64,000 bases of DNA, taken from assembly GCF_902806685.2 (NCBI RefSeq), contig NC_048546.1, positions 12,633,891-12,697,890 on the forward strand. Reading direction: 5' to 3'. This stretch comes from Maniola hyperantus. Its lineage: Eukaryota > Arthropoda > Insecta > Lepidoptera > Nymphalidae. A program made the position numbers and the translations under genes. How positions within the stretch are numbered: position 1 is the stretch's first letter; the number at the start of each line of letters is the position of its first letter. Below the pieces are notes generated by a model, which was not told the origin of the DNA, ran no database searches, and saw nothing but the letters and a program-made list of their open reading frames with translations. This document shows positions 1 through 10,961 of this stretch, in pieces.

Positions 1-3000
1 ACATTTGTGGCATTGTGTGCACCTAACTTTGAATTCAGCAATTTCTTTGTCGATGGCTTTTATTTCTTCCTCAACAGATTCCTGTTTGTTTCTACATTTA
101 TCTTTGCACTGATCACAATTTTGAACGAGCAGTTCAATTTCTAATAGCAATGCTTCTTTCTGAAATGTGAGGTAATTGTTGTTTTTATTAGATTACAAGC
201 AAGCCGATCTTTTCCAATGGTAAGTGAAGATCAGTATTATGTCCGATGGCATAATATATGGGTAAAGTTATAGTTAAAAACCAGTCAGAATTTGTAAACT
301 TAATGGTATTTGCTAACTTTTTATCGTCAGTCGAATTTCACTTTAACCACCTGTCATATAACTGAACCCGATTCTGAAATCCCTAATCAGTTTTCACGCG
401 GAAACGTATTGAACGATAAATTGCTAGGTTTTATTTTTAAAAGCAATCTTTCTTCCATCTCAAGGAGGGAAAACTGTATTTTGGAATACCATACCTCTGC
501 TTGCAAGTCCTCATTTTCAAGTTTTTTCTGCAATAACACTTTGCAGAGTATCTGTAACTCCTCTCTAGCTTCTTTTATATACTTTGAACCTTCTCGTTCT
601 TTCGCTAACTTATGTTTCTTTTCCTCATCTATTCTTTTTTCTAGCTTCTTAACTTGATCTGCTATCTTTTTCATTGTAACCTGAAGACACAATACGAAAA
701 ATAAAATGACTGACACACATACTAAAGATTGACAAACTGACATTGCATCAGTAGTTGCCACCATCTTTTTAGCCGAACCCTAATAATCAGGATACCAAAT
801 AAACATAAATTATTATAATAATGGATAGTATAGAGTAGACCAGAAGGGCGATTGTCTAAAACCTGCATCAATCATTATTACAATCTCAATTGTTCTGATT
901 GGCTAAATTTGTGCGATTCTTGTTGCAACAGTGCATTGTAGCCAATAGTGAGCGAGCGTTAACCAATCAGAGATTATTGCGATCGTGACATTGTAGCTGT
1001 CATTCTCCCGCAATCGCGCAGCAGGGTACACATCGCATATTACGAGTAGTTTGTTCTCACTGGCTAAGAAACATTGGCCATGTTTGTAGTTAGATGGATT
1101 CTTTAAAAATCCGATTTTGGTGTTTGCCCTCTGAAAATGTGCTGTCAGTCCCGGACCCCGATTAATTTACTTTGACCTGATGGTAATAATTTTTAGTCTA
1201 ACAGTCAAAATATTGTTCGTAACCTGAGCTAAGTATTCGTTCATTTAACCGGTTGCAAAAAGACTTACTTATACATAAAAAAGAATAAACTTGATGACTG
1301 GCTCACCAACGTAGATATAAGTCCCGCAAATGGCTATTTCACTGGAACCATGTCTCATTAACATCGAAATGACGTAATTTTGACGTCAGCCGAAATAAAA
1401 ATATACCATCAGCTCGAAACTCCAGTCTAGTGCTGACGTCACTAATGGCGCCCACGCGCATTAGCAATTTACGGGACGTATACAGCCTAAACTGCTGTGT
1501 CTAGAAACTTCAGATGAACATGTAGATAGGATTTCCAGAAATTCCACCCTATCAAAGCCAGGGCTTAACTTATAAAGACTTGACATCTTACATCTGAAGT
1601 CTGCTTTTTGGAGCCAAAAGATTTTTTCACCGCTTCGAGATCAGTTTTGTTGCTTTCAATACGTTTTTTGAAATTCTCAATCTCCATATTACGGCATTTG
1701 ATGTCACTTGTTTTTTCATTTATCTTTTCTTGTATTTCTTGATAACACTTATTTATGTTATTCATTTGAAATTCTAGGTCTTTCTTACTCTTCCGCCATT
1801 TCAAGTTGCTGCTTTCAGCTTCTTTTAGCTAAAAATCAAAGTGTTGTATATATTTTTTTATAACACAATATAATATAATCAGTTGTTTTAAGGGTAGTAG
1901 CCTAATTGGACAGAGCATATTATAAGTCGAAAAACAACGTCGACCCCAGCGACTAACTAGATACTTAGGTAAGACGTCACGACGTGATTATCAGGTGTTA
2001 GGCATAATATCTGAGATCGACAGCTTAACGTATTATCAAGTACATAATATTTGACTACTAATACTACTAAATACAAGACTTTGAAGGTCTGAATTTGATC
2101 TTTATCGGGTGGATACCCGATAAAGATCAGATTCAGACCTTCAAAGTCGATCCAGCTTAGGGTAACGTTGGATAACCAGGTGAGGTTAGCCTGCACAATC
2201 GAATGATATTTGCTGATCTGCACACACCTTTCTCCATTTTAATTTATCTACTTCATACTAAATTTTAATAGAGCAACTACAGAGTTTCTTGCTAGTTTTC
2301 CGCGGTAGAAAGGGCATTCCGAACCAGTAGTAAATTCACTTGACCATTCGAAAGCACTTTGTAAAAATTTATTTGAGTAATTATTTTTTCTATTCGTATT
2401 TTTAAATTAAGATATTATACCAAAATGAGGACCTGTTCTAATAAACCATTTTGTCTTTCTAGAGATTCGGAGATTTTATTTTTATACGCTTCTTCCATAC
2501 ACGACCACATACAGTCGGCTTGCTTCAACAATTCCACACCATCCCTTTCTCTCTGTTCTAGCTGTTGTATCTGCTCTTGCAACTCCTTCTGCCTGTCTTG
2601 CAACTGCTTGACTTTCCCGTGACATTTTTTTTCAAACGAGGCAGCCTTTTAGAAAAGTTTTCGGAAATTAAAAATAGGAAAGGGTAGGGTAATAAAAAAT
2701 ATATTATTAAGAGTGTATTAACTTTATCTAATTACAATTTTAATAATTACTTGACAGCTAATTGAAGAAGAAGAAAATAGTTTAGGTATTGCATACACAA
2801 GTTCAATGTTCTCAAAGGTGTGTGAAGTATGCCAATCCGCGCTTGGCCATTGTGGTAGACTATGGCCAAAACCCTTTTCACTACTTACGGAGCGTTTATG
2901 GTCAGATGTTTTATTTGCAATATATCGTGAATTTTTACAAAATATAGGATTTTTTTTGTGGTATCATATCACTGATCATCAGTAGGTACTATCACCTGTC

Positions 3001-4550
3001 TACGTTTTTGCCGGCGTTCTGGTTACAACATGTATAGCCCCAAATGTTAACATAATAATCATTTCTAGCAAAATCTAGCAGTATAAGTAAGCAGGCTTTG
3101 TTTTCAGTTTCACTTACTTCTTTCAAATTGCACAATACTTTGTTGAGTGGAATATTGTTCTGGCTCATTGTACTCGAAGTTGTGGATTTTGATGAACCAC
3201 ATTGCGACTTTTTGCCTGGATTCTCGCTACTTATTCTACAAACAAGTTTAACAATGGAATTCATAGTCAAGATAGGGGCTTCTTTAGTGGACCAATCAGA
3301 TGACATGTATCATAATCAACCTTAATGCATTGCATAAAGGTTGAACACATGTCTGAATGGTCCCCTAAAGAAACCTTTATCTTCACTATGAGTTCCAGTG
3401 TCAGTCATAACAAAAGAGGCAGATTATCCCTAAGGCAAACTAGGCACGAGCCTAGGGGCGCGGGGTTACGAAGGGGCGCACGCGATCTTGGCCATTACCC
3501 GACCTACCTAATTATCCCTACTGATATTATCTTGGAGTGCCCAAAACTCCCTGTTCTTTACTATACCGAAGTGACATGACGTGACGTTCTTCACTCGTTC
3601 ACATAAATGTATAATCACCAACTACCAGCTATGCAATAAGATTCCTCGTCCTTTAGAAGTTAGTTAGTAAAAAATTTAATATGGCTGTTAGAGGGGCGCC
3701 TATGAAGTGCTTGCCTAGGGCGCTCTCGACATTTAATCCGCCTCTGTGATAACACCGATATTCTTTGCGTAAGTAAGGTACTAGTCTTTTTAGATGAAGC
3801 TACTGTTTGTAGTCAGTTCAGTAATTTCTTACTTTTTTATTTTTCTGAGGGCTTCCTGTTTTTTATCATCATTATCACAACAGCCCGCCCTGAAGCAAGT
3901 GATATGTTTTGATCCAAACATGCCATTTCTAACTCCATCGACTCTCATTCGTTTTTGTATTGCTTGCTGTTGAGATTTGAAAAAATAATCAATTAATTGA
4001 TACTCTCGAATACAACTCTTTACAATCTGAAAATGTGAACCAGAACCTTTTAAGTAACAATTCGTTTTTCGCCCGACTAAAGGGGTGAGTGACTAATGAG
4101 TTTGACTCACAAATTAGTCATTATTTTGACTAATTTGTTAAAATTGGACACTTTCAAGTAAAGATTTTTATATTATAAGCCTGTGAAGATGATACTGCTA
4201 GGGGCGCAATTTGAATGCCAAATCTACTTTGTCGCATTAGTTTACAAATTGTGAAAAACCAAATTAAATTTGAAATTCGTGAGCAAACTTGTGTCTTGGG
4301 CCTTAAATAATTGCTGGTTTTGCTAATAGATATATTTAAAAAACTACATACAAATATTTCAAACTACCGTCAAATCAACATCCGGATCTTCTTTGAGAAT
4401 GCTCCAGAAGTCGCACATCAACTTGATGCCGGGATCGTCGGTTGACGCACTCTCAGCGTGGGGGTTGCTAGGTTGGTAAGACTTGAGCTCTTCGATCAGA
4501 TCATCTAACGCCTTGAAACGTCGGCTCAGACATTCCGGTATGTCACGCAT
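1..4550 (-). CDS. Coiled-coil protein, multi-exon, partial at 3' end (paralogue of the large gene at 24-56 kb)
   Basis: Seven hand-called exons on the minus strand: 4368-4550 (starts at ATG), 3833-4026, 3118-3235, 2433-2645, 1592-1828, 495-680 and 1-159 (runs off the window). Phases at the joins are 0, 2, 0, 0, 0, 0 and the frame stays open throughout. Splice sites are standard GT-AG, though the donor after 2433 (GTCCTC) is weak. The product begins MRDIPECLSRRFKALDDL; from exon 4 it is a charged helical coiled coil with segments such as LLKQADCMWSCMEEAYKNK and LVQNCDQCKDKCRNK. The same segments occur in the gene at 24-56 kb (LTQADDMWAEMEGGYKKK; TQKALNQCKRKCDDK) in the same exon order, so the two are duplicates. 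This copy lacks the long N-terminal half. An in-frame TGA lies 9 nt before the ATG; a TTTAG just upstream could instead be a splice acceptor, so the start is not certain. Molecular function is not recognised. Confidence 0.8.
2077..2148. repeat. Near-perfect 34-bp stem hairpin in an intron
   Basis: Arms 2077-2110 and 2115-2148 are reverse complements with a single mismatch that pairs as G:U in RNA, separated by a 4-nt loop (GGAT). It lies in the intron between exons 4 and 5 of the left-edge coiled-coil gene. No flanking terminal repeats were seen, so it could be a tiny foldback element or a small-RNA hairpin. Confidence 0.85.
2806..2900 (+). repeat. 3' fragment of tRNA-derived SINE (family of 16.8 and 52.2 kb)
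   Basis: Contains the family signatures CTCAAAGGTGTGTGAAGT and GGTAGACTATGGCCAAAACC that occur in the full copies at 16831 and 52168. Intronic in the left-edge gene. Confidence 0.75.
3252..3402. repeat. Imperfect inverted repeat within intron
   Basis: The segments 3252-3308 and 3345-3402 are about 80 percent identical as reverse complements, separated by about 36 nt. Shared blocks include TTCTTTAG and GGACCA. Lies upstream (on the minus strand) of exon 3 of the left-edge gene. Likely an old foldback element. Confidence 0.6.
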
Positions 4551-5848
4551 TTTTCTAAATCAAGATCATTAATTAAAAAATGTAGTCTGGTCCAGTTCTA
4601 TAGAACGATTATGATGATGGGTTGTTGGTTTACACTCTACGGCTAAGTATAGTAAGTAGGTACACGATAGGTCGAGATGAAAATCGGGATGGGGACGCCC
4701 CGCATACCCACACACGGCACACCCTACCCCCGCGCAAACCCGGTGCGGGATAGCGCGGCTGACGTGCGGGTGTGCAGGGTATCCCCCGCCTCATACCCTG
4801 TTTGCCATCTCGACCTGTCGTGTTACCTACTTACTTGGTAATTATTATTGTACCTACTTAATTATTATTATGTTCTTGTTCTCTTTTTAACATCTGTAAA
4901 ATGATTTTGTTTCAGTATTTCCAAGTAAATAATAATTTCATCATGGTCTTTACGATTTTGCATTATTTTGTACCTATTTCCTAAAATATTGGCATTGCAG
5001 TTTGCAGGTTAGGTATTACCTATTGACGGTTATTTAGATTTTTATCAAGAAGACGATATTAGAACTGCAATGGCCAGTTATTAAAAAAGTCGGACCTACC
5101 CATGATAAAACTTAGAAAGAAAAGTGACTACCCATGATAAAACTTAGAAAAAAAAGAAGACTTCAAAGCCTGCACCGAAGCAAATTCTGTTGCTAAGTTC
5201 AAAAGGAAAGAAGGAAGGAAAGGAAGGAAGCTGTTTCGAAAGGAGCTTTTGGTTCATCAACATCTATAGCTGTCTTCGTCACTCAGGATTCTAGATGCAA
5301 CACCCTCGCTGCGCTCGGGAGTTCCTCTAGACTCCCACGTTACCATTACACTACCCCCTGTTGAATAATCTACTATTAATCCTTTGAGTCTAGACTCTAG
5401 AGTAAATTATTGCAGAACGAGGAATGTACCTACTTATATAATTATTTATTTTGTTGGTGGTGTATTTTACTTTATTGTACTTGTAATATTTTTCGCTTCT
5501 ATTATAACATTTTCGCTTTCTGCGGAATTTGTGAATGTCATAAAATAAAAATTCGACTCTGTTTCGTTCTAGTCGAACTTTCCATAGACACATACATGAT
5601 ACCAACATCCACATAATACTATCTTTTCATACGTTATGTCAATGTCAAGTGGCCTCACTGACAACACCACTTGACTTTTGTGCAACGTCGAAGTCAGAAA
5701 ATGTTTCTTGTTTACCATTTATTTATTTTTACCGTATAATATTTATTATTAATTTTAGTGTTATCGTAGTATTAGCGATAACAGTTAACATAACTATTGT
5801 GTTATCCAAAGAATTATTAAGACTCTAATACTAAGATTTCTAGTGAAA
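4551..5848. other. Divergent intergenic region between the left-edge gene (-) and APIP (+)
   Basis: About 1.3 kb between two oppositely oriented start codons. It holds a GC-rich inverted-repeat element (4662-4836), a GGAA/GAAG-rich tract at about 5205-5232, and AT-rich DNA just before the APIP start. Promoters of both genes are expected here, but I see no convincing TATA box or initiator. Confidence 0.6.
4662..4836. mobile_element. GC-rich MITE-like element, copy 1
   Basis: Ends are inverted: GATAGGTCGAGATG at the left and CATCTCGACCTGTC at the right, with a GC-rich core containing CCGGTGCGGGATAGCGCGG. The same ends and core recur at 8039, 15397, 17326 and 61431. Too short to encode a transposase. 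Confidence 0.75.
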
Positions 5849-8800
5849 ATGTCGGATTTCGGCCCGGTAAGTTATGTTTTAAATTTTTGTTATTATTTTA
5901 TTACTTACTTATTTCATTTTACCAGCTCATATTAGATAAGGTAAAGAACATAGAATCTGGTTATCACTTTGTAGAAATATTCAATGTACAATTTGCGCAC
6001 CTATGTAATGTAGCTATGCACCTATCCTATTTTTATTATACCTAGTTGTTTGAATTTTGGTGACCTCTATACCGTAGCGTTGTGAACTTCCACCATACAA
6101 TATGACGTCTGATTAATATTCGTGTGACGATGCAAGCCAAACTTATATCAGATTATTTTGTTATTGGAAGTCTATGGTATACAGAAATCCTACATAATAT
6201 TATAGTAGCCAGCAAGAAATATTGTTCATCAACCTTTATAATGAGATTTCGGCTTGTAGAGCGTTTTCTCTGTCTCTCTACTAGCTGCCCTGGAGAACTT
6301 CATTCTGCCTAACAGTCGATTCAAATTTTTAAAATTTTTCTCTCTGTAAGAACCATCCTCGTACTTCAAGGAATATTATAAAAAAATAATTAGCGAAATC
6401 GGTTCAGCTGTTCTCGAGATTTGCAATCAGCAACACATTTAGTGATTCATTTTTATATTCAGTACCCTTATTATAAATGCGAAAGTGTGTTTGTTTGTTG
6501 GTTTGTCCTTCAATCACGTCGCAACGGTGCAACGGATTGACGTGATTTTTTGCATGGGTATAGATAAAGACTTGGAGAGTGACATAGGCTACTTTTTATC
6601 CCGGAAAATCAAAGAGTTCACACGGGATTTTTAAAAACCTAATTCCACGCGGACAAAGTCGCGGGCATCAGCTAGTATAGATATAAATCTATGACTGAAC
6701 TAATATTTTTTTTTCAAAATGTTTCAGGAGCATCCAAGAAACCTAATACCAGAGCTATGCAATCAGTTTTACCACTTGGGGTGGGTCACAGGAACAGGAG
6801 GGGGAATTTCTATCAAGGAAGGGTAAGTTACTAAGTTATGTCTATTAGTAGTATTACTTAATATACACACTTACTTTACTTATTCATATACTTTCGCTCT
6901 TTCTCTACTTACTCATATACTCCTTAATAGACACTCATGGAACTAGAAATATAATATGTCTAAGGATAAACCTGTAGTGTTTACAATTCCTTTTTACTTC
7001 TTCTTCATCACAATAACATTCTCTTGTGAAAACTAATTACTCACCTATCTTCTAAATATTTTATATATTCAGGCAAAGGTGACTGACTGACTGACTGATC
7101 TATCAACGCACAGCGCAAACTGGATGGATCAGGCTCTAATTTTGCATGCAGATAGCTATTATGACGTAGGCATCCGCTAAGAAAGAATTTTTGAAAATTC
7201 AACCCCTAAGGGGGTGAAATAGGGTTTTGAAATTTGTGTAGTAAGCTAATTGTAAAACTAAGATAAAAGCCTAATTTAGTTCAAAACCTGCGTTTCAATT
7301 ACATTTATTTAGGTTATGGGTTCAGCATGTTTCCTTTGTAAGTAGCTGAAAAATCTGGTTGTATATTGGCTGCTAGAATTTACTTAGAGAATCTTCTTTT
7401 TTCAGCAACAAAATCTACATTGCACCTTCTGGGGTACAAAAAGAAAGAATGAAACCAGATGATTTGTTTGTACAGAATATAAATGATGAGGATTTGGAAC
7501 TGCCACCGCCAGAAAAGAAGTACTTAATCGTTATTTAATATACTTACTTATTTTATATTTATTTCAATATTTTGCTGTGGATTGGACCCTTATTTTAAAA
7601 TATGTGAAAGTGTGTTTGTTTATTGGTTTGTCAGTTTGTTGGTTTGTCCTTCAATCACGTCGCAACGGTGCAACGGTCAGACATGATTTTTTGCTTAGGT
7701 ATAGATAAAGACCTGGAGAGTGGCATAGGCTACTTTTTATCCCGGAAAATCAAACAGTTCCCACTGGATTCTTAAAACTTAAATCCACACGTACGAAGTC
7801 GCGGGCATCGGCTAATGAAGTATTAAATTTTAAAAAAATATGAAGCAATTGAAATATAGAACTTTTGTATAAATTTTCAGGTTAAAGAAAAGTCAGTGCA
7901 CACCTTTATTCATGCTAGCATACAGGGAAAGAAATGCAGGTGCAGTCATACACACACACTCTCCACATGCAGTGAGGTGCACTTTGCTCTATGATAAGGA
8001 GTTTGTTATCACCCATCAGGAAATGATCAAGGTAATTATAGTACGGTTGAGATGGCAACCTGTGTGGGGATGCCCCGCACACCCACACAGTAACCCGATG
8101 CGGGATAGCGCGGGGGCTGTGCGGGTGTGCGGGTCTCCCCGCCTCATACCCCGATTTCCATGACCTGTCGCGTACTATAGATTAGTCAGAGATGATTAAG
8201 GTAGTTAAAAAAAATACACGAGCTCAATGAGGAGGTTTCCAGGCAACGTTCGAGAAAATTTTCATAGATGGCGCTGAATACTACCACCACTAAAGATGAA
8301 AAATAATACCTATATCTATATGATCAATGCTACATCATTATCTTGATGATGCAGCCTAAGATGGAGCGCGCTTGCCTAGAAGATGCCTATTCATTCTTGA
8401 CTTGAAGGTACCCATATTATAATTCGAGGTACCCATATTTTTACTCCTGTGAAGTTTCATTTCATTTTATTTCATTCAACACCATTTTGTTCACCGACTC
8501 CTCACTTATTGTTTAAACTTTCCAGGGTATCAAAGACGCCTCGCTCGGCCGCTACCTCAGATACGATGAGAAACTAATAGTTCCTATAATAGAGAACACA
8601 CCCTTTGAAAAGGACCTCGCGGGCAGTCTAGCTGAGGCCTTACAAGCATACCCGGGAACCAGCGCAGTGCTGGTTAGAAGACATGGTGTATATGTTTGGG
8701 GAGATAGTTGGCAACAGACGAAAACTATGTGAGTAAAAAAATTGTAGATGTCTAAGGACTTTCCAACACTGCGTCTTCCGGTGACTGACTGACTGGCTGA

Positions 8801-9844
8801 CTGATCTATCAACATCATCATCCTCATCATCAACAGATGTCCACTGCTGGATATAGATCTCTTGTAGGGACTTCCATACGCCACGGTCTTGCGCTGCCTG
8901 AATCCAGCGGCTCCCTGCGACTCGTCTGATGTTGTCCGTCCACCTAGTGGGGGTCTTCCAACACTGCGTCTTCCGGTGCAAGGTCGCCATTCCAGCACCT
9001 TGGGACCCCAACGTCTATCGGTTGTACGAACTATGTGCCCTGCCCATTGCCACTTCAGCTTCGCAACCCGTTGAGCTGTCGGTTACTCTCGTTCTCCTAC
9101 GGATCTCCTCATTTCTGATTTGAAGACGCAGTGTTGGAAAACCCCCCACTAGGTGGACGGACGACATAAGACGAGTCGCAGGGGGCCGCTGAATTCAGGC
9201 GGCGCAAGACCGTGGTGTGTGGAAATCCCTACAAGAGACCTATGTCCAGCAGTGGACGTCTATCGGTCGATGATGATAATGATGATGATGAGGACTTTGG
9301 GGACCACCTAGATAGAGATAAAGAAATCTCTAGGAAGCATGTTGCTGAAATTGCTTCTTGAAGGGAATTTTTGTTGCTAGTAATCAGAAAAACACATCCT
9401 GACTTTGTCTGCAGCCATTGGCACCGATTCCTTTGTCGTTCTCTAAACTAAATTTAGAGTATCTGCATCCTTTTCTTTTTAACAATGCTAAAAAAGGAAC
9501 GTAACATGACTTTCACATTTAAAGACTCTGAATTTTAGTGCACAATACAATTTTAAACAGTAGGTTCGCGGGTGCGCGCTAAAATCACGGGTTTTAACAT
9601 CTAAAAATTAAATTTAGAACTGTCAAACTGTGTCTGTCCTTTTCATATTATATTAGTAAGAAGAGCATGCGAATACTCTAAAATTAGGTTGTGCTCAGAA
9701 TCAGTGCCATTAGCTCTGAAGAGTGCCTCTCTAATTTATAGGACGGAATGCTACGACTACCTGTTCGAAATGGCGGTAGAAATGAAGAAATTGGGACTCG
9801 ACCCCGCTTTCAACCCCGAAACTACGCAGAACGGAAAAAACTAG
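5849..9844 (+). CDS. APIP: Methylthioribulose-1-phosphate dehydratase (MtnB / APIP)
   Basis: Six coding exons: 5849-5866, 6728-6822, 7406-7519, 7881-8031, 8526-8728 and 9742-9844, with consistent phases and GT-AG sites; 684 nt, 227 residues, complete. The product is a class II aldolase/adducin-fold enzyme. In the methionine salvage pathway this family dehydrates 5-methylthioribulose 1-phosphate in the cytosol; vertebrate APIP is also reported to restrain Apaf-1-dependent cell death. Visible family features: the N-terminal LGWVTGTGGGISIK and IAPSGVQKERM blocks, Cys82 in SQCTPLF, the zinc-binding HTH pair (His100, His102), the acidic residue in HQEMIKG (Glu123), and a third His ligand (His179) in RRHGVYVWG. 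The length is usual for insect members. A repeat element begins about 7 nt after the exon 4 donor, and inverted retrotransposon fragments occupy the last intron. Confidence 0.96.
6280..6460 (-). mobile_element. Helitron-like short element (second CTAGT family), degenerate
   Basis: In reverse it matches the copy at 59207-59391: it shares CACTAAATGTGTTG-like, GAACCGATTTCGCTAATT-like and ATCGACTGTTAGGC-like blocks and ends with CAGCTAGT. Lies in intron 1 of APIP. Confidence 0.6.
6463..6676 (+). mobile_element. Helitron-like element (Lep1-type), copy in APIP intron 1
   Basis: Starts with TTATAAATGCGAAAGTGTG, has the block CAATCACGTCGCAACGGTGC and CCCGGAAAATCAAAGAGTTC, and ends with GCGGGCATCAGCTAGT, a CTAGT terminus as in non-autonomous Helitrons. 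Many related copies lie in the window. Confidence 0.7.
7075..7215 (-). repeat. Interspersed repeat with GACT/CAGT tail, fragment
   Basis: Begins with GACTGACTGACTGACTG and continues with blocks that in reverse read AGTTTGAGCTGTGCG-like, GCTATCTGCATGC and CACCCCCTTAGGGGTTG. Same family as at 16096, 25465, 53933, 55668, 59908, 60134, 60791 and 61663. Confidence 0.7.
7590..7815 (+). mobile_element. Helitron-like element (Lep1-type), copy in APIP intron 3
   Basis: Shares GAAAGTGTGTTTGTTTATTG, CAATCACGTCGCAACGGTGC and TATCCCGGAAAATCAAA with the copy at 6463. The 3' end reads GCGGGCATCGGCTAAT, so the CTAGT terminus is degraded. Confidence 0.7.
8039..8177. mobile_element. GC-rich MITE-like element, copy 2, next to the APIP exon 4 donor
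   Basis: Left end AGTACGGTTGAGATGGCAA and right end ACCTGTCGCGTACTATA form an inverted pair; core CGATGCGGGATAGCGCGGG as in copy 1. It starts about 7 nt downstream of the exon 4 splice donor at 8032. Confidence 0.75.
8811..9118 (-). mobile_element. Non-LTR retrotransposon 3'-end fragment (reverse transcriptase C-terminus)
   Basis: Minus-strand translation gives the typical C-terminal tail of a lepidopteran reverse transcriptase: RWTDNIRRVAGSRWIQAAQD followed by VWKSLQEIYIQQWTSVDDE, ending in an Asp-rich (GAT)n tail. Only the end of the element is present. Intron 5 of APIP. Confidence 0.75.
9121..9300 (+). mobile_element. Second reverse-transcriptase tail fragment, inverted relative to the first
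   Basis: Plus-strand copy of the same tail (CGCAGTGTTGGAAAACCCC, GGTGGACGGACGACATAAG, CCAGCAGTGGACGTCTATCG), abutting the minus-strand copy at 8811-9118. The pair can fold back on itself over about 150 bp. Confidence 0.75.
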
Positions 9845-10942
9845 GCCAAAAATACAACCAGAAAAGTTGCCATAAAAATATTACCTTTCTAGTCGCGTAA
9901 AAATAGAATTTTCATATTTTCATATTATTTTTATATAACACAGACGGCCGATTTTTATCTACTATTGATTTTTATTCGAGAGGCAGTGCTTTTTTTCACG
10001 TGAATGCTCACTGTCGACTACATTATGTTTCTCGTTTATACTATGTTTCTCTTCGTCAAAAATCAGATCAAGTAAGTTTTACTAACTCCCACTTTCTACC
10101 GTGAGAAGTGAGAACTCTATGTTCTTCTTTCGCCTCTTTTCCGGATCGACTTGCCGTATATCGGTTATCTGTGATAGGGGTAAGTCCTTGTCACACATGA
10201 CGTGACGTCAGAGATCCAAAGTGGCTCCTAGAAGTTTTAACACTAGGAACTATAAAGGCGTTCACACTGCAGAACTGCACCGCTGCCGTTACGCTCCCAA
10301 AGTACGGTGTTCATAATCGGCTGAAATGAATAATAATAACTAATCTAGGTATCTGTATTCTGTCAATAAGTATAGTGTCAACTTTGTTATTTTGTCAATA
10401 ATTGTAGGATCTTGACAAACAACAATATTGCTAAGTAACTTATCGATATTACAGATAGATTGTTTGTTAATTTTGGTCGTACATCGCACATCTCCCAGCG
10501 CAGCGGGTTATTCCGTTTATTCACCAAAAAAGTAGTAATAAAGATGGAAACGCTTTACCGAGTATACACCTTAGAGCCCTAGGGTGCCTGTTTTAGGGTG
10601 CCTGTCCACTGAAGCGGAGCGGAGCGGAGATGTATTGAGCAGAGCAGATTGTCGGTAAATAATGTAATAATTTTATTCTGTCTTCTGACAAAACTCTGAT
10701 TGGTCAACTATACACATCTCCGCTCCGCTTTAGTGGATAGGCACCCTTTGGGTGAATAAACGGGATGAGCCCTCTAGCTAGACGATATGTCGCAGCTCTA
10801 TCGAAGAGTCGCGATGTCGTAACGCGTTGAGCGTGACAAGGGCTTTATGCTCGAATAAGGTAAAGTGTTAAATATATTTTTAATACAAAGTTGTATTTTT
10901 TGAAAACGTTTAAATAAAAAACAATCATAGTTAAACTTGATT
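9845..10942 (+). other. APIP 3' region with candidate polyadenylation signals
   Basis: No ORF. AATAAA occurs at 10537-10542 and at 10913-10918 on the plus strand; either could end the APIP message. An inverted-repeat element (10581-10747) lies between them. Confidence 0.5.
10581..10747. mobile_element. MITE-like element with AGGGTGCC inverted ends
   Basis: The left arm contains AGGGTGCCTGTCCACT and GCGGAGCGGAGCGGAGATGT; the right arm contains ACATCTCCGCTCCGC and GGATAGGCACCCT. Arms are about 35 bp. A further outer inverted pair, CCGTTTATTCACC (about 10512) and GGGTGAATAAACGGG (about 10750), flanks it. Confidence 0.7.
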
Positions 10943-10948
10943 TTTATT
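10943..10948 (-). terminator. Polyadenylation signal of the 10.9-13.4 kb gene
   Basis: AATAAA on the minus strand, 14 nt beyond the TAA at 10962-10964. It lies about 25 nt from the plus-strand AATAAA at 10913, so the two transcripts end tail to tail. Confidence 0.6.
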
Positions 10949-10961
10949 CAAATAAAACTTT

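Noticed and set aside
3325..3579. Plus-strand 84-codon frame
   Set aside because: Lies in an intron and partly in an inverted repeat; no splice context and no recognisable domain.
8552..9011. Minus-strand frames of 123 and 148 codons
   Set aside because: They are shadows of APIP exon 5 joined to a retrotransposon tail; the protein-like part is reverse-transcriptase debris.
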